The notes beneath the pieces are model-generated. The model was not told the DNA's origin, did no database searches, and worked only from the letters and a program-made list of their open reading frames with translations. A stretch of 64,000 nt of DNA from the NCBI RefSeq assembly GCF_007670255.1, contig NZ_SZVS01000015.1, forward strand, positions 33,603 through 97,602. Reading direction: 5' to 3'. Position numbers and translations under genes: made by a program. This stretch comes from Paenarthrobacter nicotinovorans. GTDB taxonomy: Bacteria > Actinomycetota > Actinomycetes > Actinomycetales > Micrococcaceae. Numbering within the stretch: position 1 is the first letter of the stretch; each line of letters starts with the position of its first letter. Of this stretch, positions 17,116 through 25,699 are shown piece after piece.

Positions 17116-18114
17116 TCAGTCGGACTTCCAGCGGTTCAGCAGGACGGCGAGCACCAGGATCACGCCCTGGACGCCTTGCTGGAAGTAGGAGGAAACGCCC
17201 ATCAGGTTCATGCCGTTCATCACCACGCCCAGGAGGAGCACGCCGATGACGGTTCCGCGGATGGTGCCGACGCCGCCGAAGAGACTCGTTCCGCCAATTA
17301 CGACGGCGGCAATCACCTGGAGCTCGTAACCGGTACCTGCCACCGGTGCGGCGCCGTCGAGACGGGCAGTGAGGACCAGGCCACCGAGTGCGGCAGTGAC
17401 GCCGCCGATGAGGTAGACCATGAAGAGCACCCGGCCTGTTGAGATGCCGACCTTCTTGGCCGATTCCTCATTGCCGCCCACGGCGTAGACGTGGGAACCG
17501 AACTTGGTGCGGCTCAGCACGAACTCGCAGATGATGGCAGCCACCAGGAAGATGATCACGGGAACCGGGATGGGGCCCAGGAAGCCGGATCCGAGCCACT
17601 CAGCCGGTCCGCTGAGACCCGAGACGACCTGGCCGTCGGTGATCACGAGCGCCGCCGTGCGGGCTATGGCCATGGTGGCCAACGTTGCCAGGAAGGGAAG
17701 GATGGCTCCCCAAACCACCATCGCTGCACTGAGGAAGCCGACCAGGAGGCCGACGCCCAGGCCGGCGATCAGCGGCAGCCAGAAGGCGCCACCACTGGCG
17801 GGGGCTAGCAGGGCGAAGGTCATGCCGGCCAGGCCCACCACCGACCCCACGGACAGGTCGATTCCTGCCGTGATCATGATGAAGGTCATTCCCAGCGCGA
17901 TCAGCCCGATGATGGAGGACTGCCTGACCACGTTCACGATGTTGTTCAGCGTGAGGAAGTTCGGGGCCGCTGCGGCTAGGAAGACGAGGATCACCACGAA
18001 AAGGATGATGATTCCGTAGTCCCCAATGAACCGCTTGACCTTGGTGGCGGTGAGGCCTTCCCTGAGGTCGGCGGGGCCCAGCTTGGTCTTGAGGTTGTCC
18101 ATGGTGATGGTCAT
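17116..18114 (-). CDS. Sugar ABC transporter permease (RbsC-like)
   Basis: This 332-residue integral membrane protein has about ten helices and the BPD_transp_2 signature: SIIGLIALGMTFIMITAGIDLSVGSVVGLAGM and IGGTSLFGGVGTIRGTVIG. It forms the membrane channel of the importer as a homodimer. Its ATG overlaps the ATPase gene stop (4 bp), so the two are translationally coupled. Confidence 0.92.
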   Translation of the reverse strand: MTITMDNLKTKLGPADLREGLTATKVKRFIGDYGIIILFVVILVFLAAAAPNFLTLNNIVNVVRQSSIIGLIALGMTFIMITAGIDLSVGSVVGLAGMTFALLAPASGGAFWLPLIAGLGVGLLVGFLSAAMVVWGAILPFLATLATMAIARTAALVITDGQVVSGLSGPAEWLGSGFLGPIPVPVIIFLVAAIICEFVLSRTKFGSHVYAVGGNEESAKKVGISTGRVLFMVYLIGGVTAALGGLVLTARLDGAAPVAGTGYELQVIAAVVIGGTSLFGGVGTIRGTVIGVLLLGVVMNGMNLMGVSSYFQQGVQGVILVLAVLLNRWKSD

Positions 18115-18995
18115 GAGTCGCTCCCGTTGGTGGTACCGCGTGCGGAGAAGGCATCAACGGTTTCCATGGATGAAGTGCTTCCGATCTTGCGGCGGTCCTC
18201 GGGAATGCCGCTCCCGGTGTCGACGTAGTCGTCCAGTGTGCCGTGGGAGATCAGGTGGGCCACCTGGGCCTCGGAAACCTCGCCCACGCGGAAGCGTCCC
18301 ACTACCTGGCCCTGGCGCATGACGGCGAAGCGGTCCGCCACTGCGAAGGCTTCGTCGAGGCGGTGTGTGATGATGATGACCGCGATGCCCAGGTCCTTGA
18401 GCCGCTGGGTGACTTCAATGAGCTTGTCCACCTTGGCCACCGAAAGGTTCGCGGTGGGCTCGTCCATGATGATCAGGCGGGCGTCGAAGGCCAGGGCGCG
18501 TCCAATCGCCACAGCCTGCCGCTGGCCGCCGGAGAGTCGCTTCACCTTGAGCCGCGGGTTGATGGGAATGTCCAGGCGCTCCAGCACGCGCTTGGTCTCG
18601 GATTCCATCTTCTTCCTGTCGATGATCCGCAACAGCGGACCCAGGATGTTTTTCTGGGGCTCGCGGCCCAGGAAGATGTTGGTCCGGACATCGAGATTGT
18701 CGGCCAGGGCGAAGTCCTGGTAGACCATCTCGACGCCCTGGTCCCGGGACGCCGACGGGGTGGGGAAAGCGGTGGCCTTCCCGTCCAGTTCGATCGAGCC
18801 ACGATCGGGCTGGTAGACACCCGTCAGCACTTTCATGAGTGTTGATTTGCCGGCGGCGTTGTCTCCAAGAAGAGCGAAGGTTTCGCCGGGCATGACATCG
18901 ATGCTGACGCCGCGCAGTGCGGACACCGCCCCGAATGTCTTGTGTATGTCCTTTAGGGCGACCAGTGGAGTTGTCGCCGGTGGTGCGTCGGTCAT
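18111..18995 (-). CDS. Sugar ABC transporter ATPase, single-domain
   Basis: The ATG at 18995 (after GAGGATGAG) gives 294 residues; a longer frame to 19130 lacks a ribosome site. Walker A is GDNAAGKST, the signature is LSGGQRQAVAIGRAL, Walker B is LIIMDEPTA and the switch His is in IIITHRL. RbsA-type ATPases are normally double (about 500 residues); this is a half-size protein, as found with FrcA-like importers, and would act as a homodimer. It is the first gene of the operon. Confidence 0.92.
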   Translation of the reverse strand: MTDAPPATTPLVALKDIHKTFGAVSALRGVSIDVMPGETFALLGDNAAGKSTLMKVLTGVYQPDRGSIELDGKATAFPTPSASRDQGVEMVYQDFALADNLDVRTNIFLGREPQKNILGPLLRIIDRKKMESETKRVLERLDIPINPRLKVKRLSGGQRQAVAIGRALAFDARLIIMDEPTANLSVAKVDKLIEVTQRLKDLGIAVIIITHRLDEAFAVADRFAVMRQGQVVGRFRVGEVSEAQVAHLISHGTLDDYVDTGSGIPEDRRKIGSTSSMETVDAFSARGTTNGSDS

Positions 18996-19176
18996 CTCAT
19001 CCTCGTTTGATAGGGCCATGCAAATGAACCGGTGAAACACCTTTGGCGATGGACCATCAAACAACGCTGTTCGACTTTGCAGATTCCGGGGTAATTCAAG
19101 AAAGCCCCATAACTGCGTGACCTTCGCCACACTGTTTCACTTACTTGAACTTTGACGGATTGGATATCCCGGTATG

Positions 19177-19193
19177 TGTGCCACTTTGGAACA
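19177..19193. promoter_or_regulatory. 17-bp dyad, site C (upstream of ABC importer)
   Basis: TGTGCCACTTTGGAACA, one base off the consensus in the right half. It lies in the 322-bp gap between the ABC operon start at 18995 and the upstream dehydrogenase stop. The centre is 190 bp from the start codon, further than in the other sites. Nothing else was recognised in the gap apart from the terminator at 19268-19297. Confidence 0.5.
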
Positions 19194-19267
19194 CGGACCC
19201 GCCGGAATTGTTGCTGCAGGAAACAATTCTTGGCGGTTGAGTCTTTAAAAGGACAAAGCCCAGCCCA

Positions 19268-19297
19268 GGCACGGATTGTTGCGAAAGAATCCGTGCC
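19268..19297 (-). terminator. Hairpin after the IolG-like dehydrogenase
   Basis: Arms GGCACGGATT and AATCCGTGCC enclose a 10-nt loop, just past the stop codon at 19318. On the minus strand the downstream tract is only moderately T-rich. Confidence 0.6.
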
Positions 19298-19317
19298 CGA
19301 ACCGGGCAGTCATGGGG

Positions 19318-20328
19318 CTACGCTGACAGCTCCACGGCTATGGCAGAGCCTGTCCGGGCGGACTTCTCCGCCGCGTCGGCCAGGATCAAGGCAGCACGGC
19401 CGTCCTCGAAGCCGGGACTCCGGGAAGGAAGGCCGCGGACGGCGCGGAGGAACTCGGCGACTTCAAGCCGGTACGCCTCCGCATAGCGCTCCAGGAAGAA
19501 GTTCTGGTAGGGGCCCACGCCCTCGACGGACCGGGTACCCCAGTGCCGCACCAGGCTGTCGTTCTTGTTGGCCACCTGGAGCAAGCCGGTGGACCCAAAG
19601 GCCTCAATGCGCTGGTCGTAGCCATACGCGGAATGCCTGGAATTGAAGATGGTCACGAGTTCATCCTCGGAACCCCTGAGGGTAACCACGGTGGAATCGA
19701 AGTCGCCCGCCTGCCGGATGCCGTCGCTGAAGACATTGGCACCCCGGGCCGAGACCTCCACGATGTCCGGGATGAAGTAGCGTGCCATATCCAGGTCATG
19801 GATGGTCATATCCCGGAAGATTCCGCCGGACTGGGGCAAGTAGGCCGCCGGGGGCTCCCCTGGATCCCGACTGGTGATGATTAATTGCTCCAGGGCACCG
19901 ATTTCACCAGCACCCACACGCCGCCTGAGCTCCACGAAGTGCCTGTCGAAGCGTTTGTTGAAACCCAAGGCGATCGGTACATCCGCAGCAGCCGCCTTGG
20001 CCCGGAGGGCATCCACCCGCCCAATCTCCAGGTCGATGGGCTTCTCGCACAGCACCGGGATGCCGGCGTCGATCGATTGTTCGATCAAGTCCACGTGGGT
20101 GGCCGTTGGCGAGGCGACAATAACGGCATCGACTTCCCCGGAGGCAAACACTTCCTCCGGATCGTCGCTTACGCGGCCTCCGAATTCAGCGGCCGTGTTC
20201 TTGGCGCCCTCAATGAAGGGGTCGCACACCCAGGCCAACATTGCTTCTTCGAGCGTTGCAAGGCTCATGGCGTGCACTTGACCGATCCTGCCGGTCCCGA
20301 ACAGGCCAACCCTGATCTGTTGCGTCAT
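19318..20328 (-). CDS. Gfo/Idh/MocA dehydrogenase, inositol 2-dehydrogenase-like
   Basis: This 336-residue protein has the NAD(P) Rossmann motif GLFGTGRIGQVHA, the family EKP motif (VLCEKPIDLEIG), and DMTIHDLDMARYF, the stretch that carries the catalytic Asp and His in inositol 2-dehydrogenases (IolG). These enzymes oxidise a ring hydroxyl of myo-inositol or similar polyols to a ketone. It is 27 bp downstream of the second APC permease and likely cotranscribed with it. The exact polyol is unproven. Confidence 0.85.
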   Translation of the reverse strand: MTQQIRVGLFGTGRIGQVHAMSLATLEEAMLAWVCDPFIEGAKNTAAEFGGRVSDDPEEVFASGEVDAVIVASPTATHVDLIEQSIDAGIPVLCEKPIDLEIGRVDALRAKAAAADVPIALGFNKRFDRHFVELRRRVGAGEIGALEQLIITSRDPGEPPAAYLPQSGGIFRDMTIHDLDMARYFIPDIVEVSARGANVFSDGIRQAGDFDSTVVTLRGSEDELVTIFNSRHSAYGYDQRIEAFGSTGLLQVANKNDSLVRHWGTRSVEGVGPYQNFFLERYAEAYRLEVAEFLRAVRGLPSRSPGFEDGRAALILADAAEKSARTGSAIAVELSA

Positions 20329-20354
20329 TGCAGGTCTCCAGATATTAAGGTGGT

Positions 20355-21815
20355 TTATTGCTCGATCTTTTGCCGGCCCAGGCGCGCATAAACATCCGGA
20401 CGCTTCGAGCGCAGGAAATAGGCGTAGATTATTCCGCCAACGAACAAGGCGAAAGTGAAGGTCATGAAAATAGCCGTCATGACCATGGAGCCGCCGATCA
20501 GCTCAGGGTAATTCGCGATTGCCAGGTAGGTGATCAGGCCAAGGAAGATCACACTGACTATCGGCGCCACAATGGTCTTCCATACGGATTCCGGAGCGAA
20601 ACTGCGGCGGCGGACAAAGTACACCAGCACGGCAAAGCTCGTGATGAACATCAGGAGCAGGACAGAGAACGTGCCGCTGCCGCTCGCGATCGGGTAAAGG
20701 GCTTCAGGAGCCACCCCTGCCAAGGTGAACACCACGGTGGCCACGGCCCAGAGCAAACCAACGCCCACGGCTGAAACGTACGGTGACTTGTGCCGGGGAT
20801 GCACCCGGCCCAGGGCCTTCGGAAGCGCACCGTCGGCAGCCAGAGAGAAGCTGTACCGTGCAGCGATGTTCTGGATGGACAGCATGGAGGCCAGGATGGA
20901 GGTGATAAGCAGGACCACCCCGATGTCTGCAAAGATCTTGCCCACCAACGCAATGGCGCCGTCGTTGAACAGGTTCACAGTGTTGGCCTTGGCTTCTTCC
21001 TGGACGTTGTCCGCTCCCAGGAAGGCCGTGTACGCCCAGGCAGCAACTGCGTAGAACAAGCCGATTCCCACTACTGCCAAGTAAGTTGCGCGGGGAATGG
21101 TCCGGTCCGGATTCTTGACCTCGTCGCGGTAGATGACCGTCGCTTCGAAGCCGAAGAAATTGCCGACGGCAAACAACAGCGCGAGGCCCAAACCGGCGTC
21201 GGTAATCCACGGCATGGAGAAGCCGACGCCCTGGGACACGTCACCGGAGGCGAACGCCGCGACGTCGAAAATGATGACCACGGCGGACTCCAGCAGCATG
21301 ACCACCGTAAGCACCTTCGCGGACAGATCGATCCGGTTGTAGGCCAGGAGTGTTGTGATGGCAATGATGCCCAGGCCGTACCAGTACCACGGGATGTCCG
21401 GGCCGCCCAGGGTATTCACCACGAAGCTCTGCAGCGTGAGGGCGAACAGGGAGGGCGCAAAGAAGCCGATGAAGATATACCCAACCAGGGCCAAGAGCGC
21501 CCCGCCGAGGCCAGCCGGCTTTCCAAGACCCGCTGTGACGAAGGAGTAGAAGCCGCCCGGCGCCTCAACGCTACGGCTCATCTTGACGAAACCTACCGAG
21601 AAGATCAGCAGCATCAACGTCACCAGGAGGTAGATTCCGGGAGCGGTGTGGCCGCTGAAGAGGAGCATCACGGGCAAGGTGCCCGCAACGGTGGTCAGCG
21701 GGGAGGAAAAGGCGAGCACGTTCATCACGAGCTCACCCACCCCCATGTTGCCGCTGAGCTTGTGTTCCTGGGTCTGGGTAGGCGTTATCGGCTTCCCTTT
21801 TGTTGAGCTAGACAT
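20355..21815 (-). CDS. APC-family permease, copy 2
   Basis: The ATG at 21815 after GAGGATTAC gives 486 residues. Membrane topology and nearly every motif match the permease at 9705-11168, with short divergent tails and a few differing loops. Long stretches such as the helix 1 region and the C-terminal third are almost the same. The leader GAGGATTACATG and an upstream TCACANTANCGACG block are conserved between both copies. A dyad of the island family lies 63-79 bp upstream. It is followed by the IolG-like gene. Confidence 0.86.
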   Translation of the reverse strand: MSSSTKGKPITPTQTQEHKLSGNMGVGELVMNVLAFSSPLTTVAGTLPVMLLFSGHTAPGIYLLVTLMLLIFSVGFVKMSRSVEAPGGFYSFVTAGLGKPAGLGGALLALVGYIFIGFFAPSLFALTLQSFVVNTLGGPDIPWYWYGLGIIAITTLLAYNRIDLSAKVLTVVMLLESAVVIIFDVAAFASGDVSQGVGFSMPWITDAGLGLALLFAVGNFFGFEATVIYRDEVKNPDRTIPRATYLAVVGIGLFYAVAAWAYTAFLGADNVQEEAKANTVNLFNDGAIALVGKIFADIGVVLLITSILASMLSIQNIAARYSFSLAADGALPKALGRVHPRHKSPYVSAVGVGLLWAVATVVFTLAGVAPEALYPIASGSGTFSVLLLMFITSFAVLVYFVRRRSFAPESVWKTIVAPIVSVIFLGLITYLAIANYPELIGGSMVMTAIFMTFTFALFVGGIIYAYFLRSKRPDVYARLGRQKIEQ

Positions 21816-21847
21816 GTAATCCTCGTCACGAAATTTAGAGTGCTGAA

Positions 21848-22861
21848 TCACACTACCGACGCGGATTGTGGGAGCACTGTACCAGCTTGGGACACCGTAT
21901 TTGGAGCGGTTCCGCCCAGCTTTTTCAGGTCCACCACATCGTTGAGGGGCTGGCCCGATTTCCACTGCTGGAGGTTCTTCACGAAGCAGTCCACAACCTT
22001 CCCGCGCCAGCCGATCAGGTCACCGGAAGCATGGGGTGAGACCAGGATGTTGTTGCGGCTCCACAGCGGGTTTTCGGCAGCCAGGGGCTCGTTCTCAAAG
22101 ACGTCCAAAGCCGCAGCTCCCAAATGACCCGCGTCGATCGCATCGAGGAGGTCCTGCTCCACCACCACGGCCCCACGGCCCACGTTGACCAAGCGGGCGC
22201 CCGGACGCATCTTGTCGAAGCGGGCCGCGTTGAACAGCCCTCGGGTCTCCTCGGTGAGCGGAACCGTGAGCACCACTTCCTGGGCCTCTCCAAGGAGCGC
22301 GTCCAGATCGTCGAAGGAGGCAATGGCGCCCAACTCAGCATCCTCACGTGCGGTTCGGCCCACCACTGATACATCCATGCCCGCTGCGCGGAGCAACAGC
22401 ACGGTCTCCCGTCCCACCGGACCTGGCCCAACCACCAGCACCTTGCGGCCCAGCAGCGGCTCGGTCTCCCGGTGCTGCCACGTCCGCGCCTGCTGCAGCT
22501 CGATGGTACGGCGCAGGTCCTTGGTGAACATCAACAGCACACCCAGGACCCACTCCGCGATGGGGCGTTCGCAGACACCCCGGGAGTTGCTGACCACGAT
22601 GTCGCTGTTGATGATCTCCTCGGTCATCAGGCTGTCCACGCCGATGCTGGACGTGTGGATCCAACGGAGGGCACCCGGGCCCACTTCGCGCAGCAGCTTG
22701 GTCCGGAAATCGTTGAGGAACAGGATCTCCGTCCCAGGCAGTGCAGCCCGGAACTCTTCGCCCGTCCGGACCACCACCACGTCGGCTTCGTCCTTCAACC
22801 GCTCCACGGGAGGCACCGGACGGCCCTCCTGGACAATAACAATCACTTTGGGTCGTGGCAT
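21848..22861 (-). CDS. D-isomer-specific 2-hydroxyacid dehydrogenase
   Basis: This 337-residue protein has the NAD-binding loop VVGPGPVGRE, the substrate Arg region VNVGRGAVVVEQDLL, the Glu in LDVFENEPLA and the catalytic His in VSPHASGDLIGWRG. It reversibly interconverts a D-2-hydroxy acid and a 2-oxo acid. It is the last gene of the SDR, dehydratase, dehydrogenase operon. Its final codons contain the dyad that probably serves the permease gene downstream. Confidence 0.88.
   Translation of the reverse strand: MPRPKVIVIVQEGRPVPPVERLKDEADVVVVRTGEEFRAALPGTEILFLNDFRTKLLREVGPGALRWIHTSSIGVDSLMTEEIINSDIVVSNSRGVCERPIAEWVLGVLLMFTKDLRRTIELQQARTWQHRETEPLLGRKVLVVGPGPVGRETVLLLRAAGMDVSVVGRTAREDAELGAIASFDDLDALLGEAQEVVLTVPLTEETRGLFNAARFDKMRPGARLVNVGRGAVVVEQDLLDAIDAGHLGAAALDVFENEPLAAENPLWSRNNILVSPHASGDLIGWRGKVVDCFVKNLQQWKSGQPLNDVVDLKKLGGTAPNTVSQAGTVLPQSASVV
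21878..21894. promoter_or_regulatory. 17-bp dyad, site D (upstream of APC permease 2)
   Basis: TGTACCAGCTTGGGACA, full match to the consensus, centre 71 bp before the permease start, the same distance as site A before permease 1. It lies inside the 3' end of the hydroxyacid dehydrogenase gene. Confidence 0.65.
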
Positions 22862-22877
22862 ATCTTCTCCTTTTTTG

Positions 22878-22905
22878 AAGGGCCGCTCCCACGGGAGCGG
22901 CCCTT
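22878..22905 (-). terminator. Intergenic hairpin in the dehydratase operon
   Basis: A perfect 13-bp stem with a 2-nt loop lies between the dehydratase stop and the dehydrogenase ribosome site (AAAAAAGGAG). There is no T-run downstream on the minus strand, so mRNA processing or partial attenuation is more likely than full termination. Confidence 0.55.
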
Positions 22906-22933
22906 GATGTCTGTATGGGGTGCCAGCGGCCTC

Positions 22934-24691
22934 CTACCAGCCGCCCTGCCATCCACTCATCAGGCCGTACGGCAACCGCTGGGGCTCCTCATCCGGCAGG
23001 CCCTTGAGGAAGTCGAAGTCGCAACCTTCATGCGCCTGGTTCACGTGGTCGATGAACAGGCGCCCGTAGCCGCGGCGGTACTTTGGCTCGGGCAGTTTGA
23101 GTTCCGCAAGCCTGGCTTCGATCTCTTCCTCGGGGAGGTCCAGGTCCAGCCGCTGGTTCTCGACATCCAGCACGATCGGATCGCCGTCGCGGACGATCGC
23201 CAGCGGACCACCCACCGCAGCTTCGGGCGAGACATGTAGCACGGTTGTGCCAAATGCGGTGCCGCTCATGCGGGCGTCGGAGATGCGCACAATGTCGCGG
23301 ATGCCGCGGCGCAGCAGCTTCTGCGGGATGGGCAGCATGCCCCACTCCGGCATGCCGGGAGCGCCGACGGGACCGCTGTTGCGCAGCACCAGGACCGAGT
23401 CCTCGGTGATGTCCAGGTCAGGATCGTCGATCCGCCGTCCGAGATCGTAAATGTCGTCAAAGACAATCGCCGAGCCCTTGTGCTGCAGCAGGTCCTTGGA
23501 GGCGGCGCTGCGCTTGATCACGGCACCGTTGGGGGCCAGGGAACCACGCACGACGGCGATGCCTCCTGAGGCGTCAAAGGGCGTCTCGAGCTTACTGACG
23601 ACGACGCCGTCGGGCTCGGGTGCGTTACGGTAGCCCTTTTCGAGGGACTCACCGGTGACCGTGATTGCATCCTTGTTCAACAGTGGCGTCAGTTCCTTGA
23701 GAACGGTGGAGATGCCGCCCACCTGAAAGAGCTGCTGCACCAGATACTCGCCGGATGGCCGGACATTCACGATCCGTGGGGTGCGCTGGGAAATCTCGTG
23801 GAAGCGGTCCAACTGCAGTTCGTAGCCGACCCTGCGGGCCAGAGCCAAAAGATGAACCACTGCGTTGGTCGAGCCACCCACGGCCATGAGCAAGGTGATG
23901 GCGTTGTCGAACGCCTCCTTGGTCAGGATCTCGCTGGGCTTCGGGCCCGACAAGGCCATTTCCACTGCCCGGCGGCCTGTGGCTTCCGCCGCCTGCCCGC
24001 GGCGTGAATCGACGGCGGGAATGGACGCAGTGCCGGGAAGGCACATACCCAGCGCTTCAACGAGCGATGTCATGGTGGAGGCCGTGCCCATTTCGCTGCA
24101 GTGGCCGGCGGAGGGCTTGGCAGAGGACTCAAGTTCATCGAAGTCCGCCTCGGTGATCTTGCCCGCGCGCAGTTCGTCCGCGTACTTCCACGTGTCCGTG
24201 CCAACGCCCAGCTGCTTGCCCCGGAAGTACGCCGGTTCCTGCGGGCCGCCCGTCAGCATGATGGTGGGAATGTCCGCGCTGGCCGCTCCCATGAGCTGTG
24301 CTGGAACCGTCTTGTCACAACCACCCAGCAGCACGATCGCATCCAGCGGGTACGCGCGGATGGACTCCTCAACGTCCATGGCCATCAGGTTGCGGAACTG
24401 CATGGCCGAGGGCTTCATCAGGCTTTCGCCCAAGGAGATGGTGGGGAACTCCAGCGGCAAACCGCCGGCCATCAGGACGCCGCGCTTCACGGCCTCGGCA
24501 AGCAGCTTAAAGTGGATGTTGCAGTTGACCAGCTCCGACCAGGAGTTTGCGATGCCAATGACCGGCCGGTCCTTGATGGCGAAGCGCGAGAAGCCTTCGG
24601 CCTGGATGGCAGTACGGTGCACGAATCCCGTGAGGTCGTGCGGCGCGAACCAGTGCGCACTGCGGAGATCGTTGTAGTTCGACTCAGGCAT
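22934..24691 (-). CDS. IlvD/Edd-family dehydratase, sugar-acid type
   Basis: This 585-residue protein has the Fe-S ligand sites LVNCNIHFK, LLGGCDKTVPA and SAGHCSEMGTAST, and the C-terminal SDARMSGTAFGTTVLH. The spacing and the NCNIHFK motif point to the pentonate/hexonate dehydratases (arabinonate, xylonate and similar) rather than dihydroxyacid dehydratase of branched amino acid synthesis. It would remove water from a 2,3-dihydroxy acid to give a 2-keto-3-deoxy acid, a class of compound that FAH-family enzymes also handle. It is the middle gene of an operon starting with the SDR. Confidence 0.86.
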   Translation of the reverse strand: MPESNYNDLRSAHWFAPHDLTGFVHRTAIQAEGFSRFAIKDRPVIGIANSWSELVNCNIHFKLLAEAVKRGVLMAGGLPLEFPTISLGESLMKPSAMQFRNLMAMDVEESIRAYPLDAIVLLGGCDKTVPAQLMGAASADIPTIMLTGGPQEPAYFRGKQLGVGTDTWKYADELRAGKITEADFDELESSAKPSAGHCSEMGTASTMTSLVEALGMCLPGTASIPAVDSRRGQAAEATGRRAVEMALSGPKPSEILTKEAFDNAITLLMAVGGSTNAVVHLLALARRVGYELQLDRFHEISQRTPRIVNVRPSGEYLVQQLFQVGGISTVLKELTPLLNKDAITVTGESLEKGYRNAPEPDGVVVSKLETPFDASGGIAVVRGSLAPNGAVIKRSAASKDLLQHKGSAIVFDDIYDLGRRIDDPDLDITEDSVLVLRNSGPVGAPGMPEWGMLPIPQKLLRRGIRDIVRISDARMSGTAFGTTVLHVSPEAAVGGPLAIVRDGDPIVLDVENQRLDLDLPEEEIEARLAELKLPEPKYRRGYGRLFIDHVNQAHEGCDFDFLKGLPDEEPQRLPYGLMSGWQGGW

Positions 24692-24743
24692 ATCTTTCGG
24701 AACTCCTTGGTTTGTTCGTGTTGTGAAGTCTTGGGTGAGGCTG

Positions 24744-25511
24744 CTACGCGGCTGACGTGCCGCCGTCGAACGCCATGCTGGTGCCAGTGGCGAAGGTGCC
24801 GTCCACCGCCAGGAAGTAGATGGCTGCCGCTACTTCTTCCGGATCAGCGAGGCGGTTCAGCGGCACGGTGCTTTCCTTCTGCTGCAGGGCCAGGACGGGG
24901 TCCACCTCGGATTCCAGACCTGACCGCAACATGGGGGTATCGATGGGGCCCGGGCACACGGCATTGACCCGGACAACGGGCGCCAGTTCCAAGGCGAGCG
25001 CCTTGGTGAGTCCCACGACGCCAGCTTTGGCGGCGCAGTAATGGGCCAGCCCGGCGACACCCATGGTGGCAAGGTCCGAGGCGACGTTCACGATTGCCCC
25101 TCCCCCGGACCTGCGCATGTGCAGCCCCGCTTCCCGGGCGACGTAGAAGGTGCCGGAGAGGTTGGTGTCCAGTACTTCACGCCAGCGGCGATCATCCAGG
25201 TCCTCCAGTGCCGCGTAGCCGGCAACCCCCGCGGCGTTGACTGCAACGTCGAGTCCACCGAGGGCGTGGATGGCACCCCGGACCCCATTTCGGACCGATT
25301 CGGCGTCAGCGACGTCCGTAACCACTTGGTGAGCACCGCCGTCGATCTCCTCCACGACGCGCTGCAGCTCTCCGGCGCGTCGCCCCAAAAGGGCCACCCG
25401 CGCATCCCGCGCTGCGAACAGCTTTGCGGTCGCTTCGCCGACGCCGGACGTCGCGCCTGTGACGAGTACCCGCAAGGGTTCCGTCCGATTCCACGTGCTG
25501 CGGTCCATCAT
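24744..25511 (-). CDS. Short-chain dehydrogenase/reductase (SDR)
   Basis: This 255-residue classical SDR has the cofactor motif TGATSGVGEATA, NAAGVAGY, catalytic Ser in VNVASDLA, and YCAAKAG for the YxxxK pair, with the PG motif VCPGPIDTPM. It oxidises or reduces a secondary alcohol. It opens the operon with the dehydratase and the hydroxyacid dehydrogenase and is divergent from a Gfo/Idh/MocA gene, sharing a dyad in the gap. Confidence 0.88.
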   Translation of the reverse strand: MMDRSTWNRTEPLRVLVTGATSGVGEATAKLFAARDARVALLGRRAGELQRVVEEIDGGAHQVVTDVADAESVRNGVRGAIHALGGLDVAVNAAGVAGYAALEDLDDRRWREVLDTNLSGTFYVAREAGLHMRRSGGGAIVNVASDLATMGVAGLAHYCAAKAGVVGLTKALALELAPVVRVNAVCPGPIDTPMLRSGLESEVDPVLALQQKESTVPLNRLADPEEVAAAIYFLAVDGTFATGTSMAFDGGTSAA

Positions 25512-25585
25512 CGTCGACGGGCTCCTCTTTCTTGGCGTTACTGGACTAGTACGTTCTACTCAAACAGCCGGAGGCCTTCGCCGGA

Positions 25586-25602
25586 TGTCTCAGATTGAGA
25601 CA
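25586..25602. promoter_or_regulatory. 17-bp dyad, site E (divergent promoter region)
   Basis: TGTCTCAGATTGAGACA has perfect 7-bp arms around GAT. It lies in the 188-bp gap between the divergent SDR operon and the Gfo/Idh/MocA gene, 83 and 106 bp from the two starts, so one site may serve both. Confidence 0.7.
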
Positions 25603-25699
25603 CCGCGCACACTCCTTGCGTTCATAGGCTGATCCGCAGATGCCGACGCTCTGTGCGGCACAGCACCGCCGAAGAGCGGAACAAACTAAGGAGTCCACT

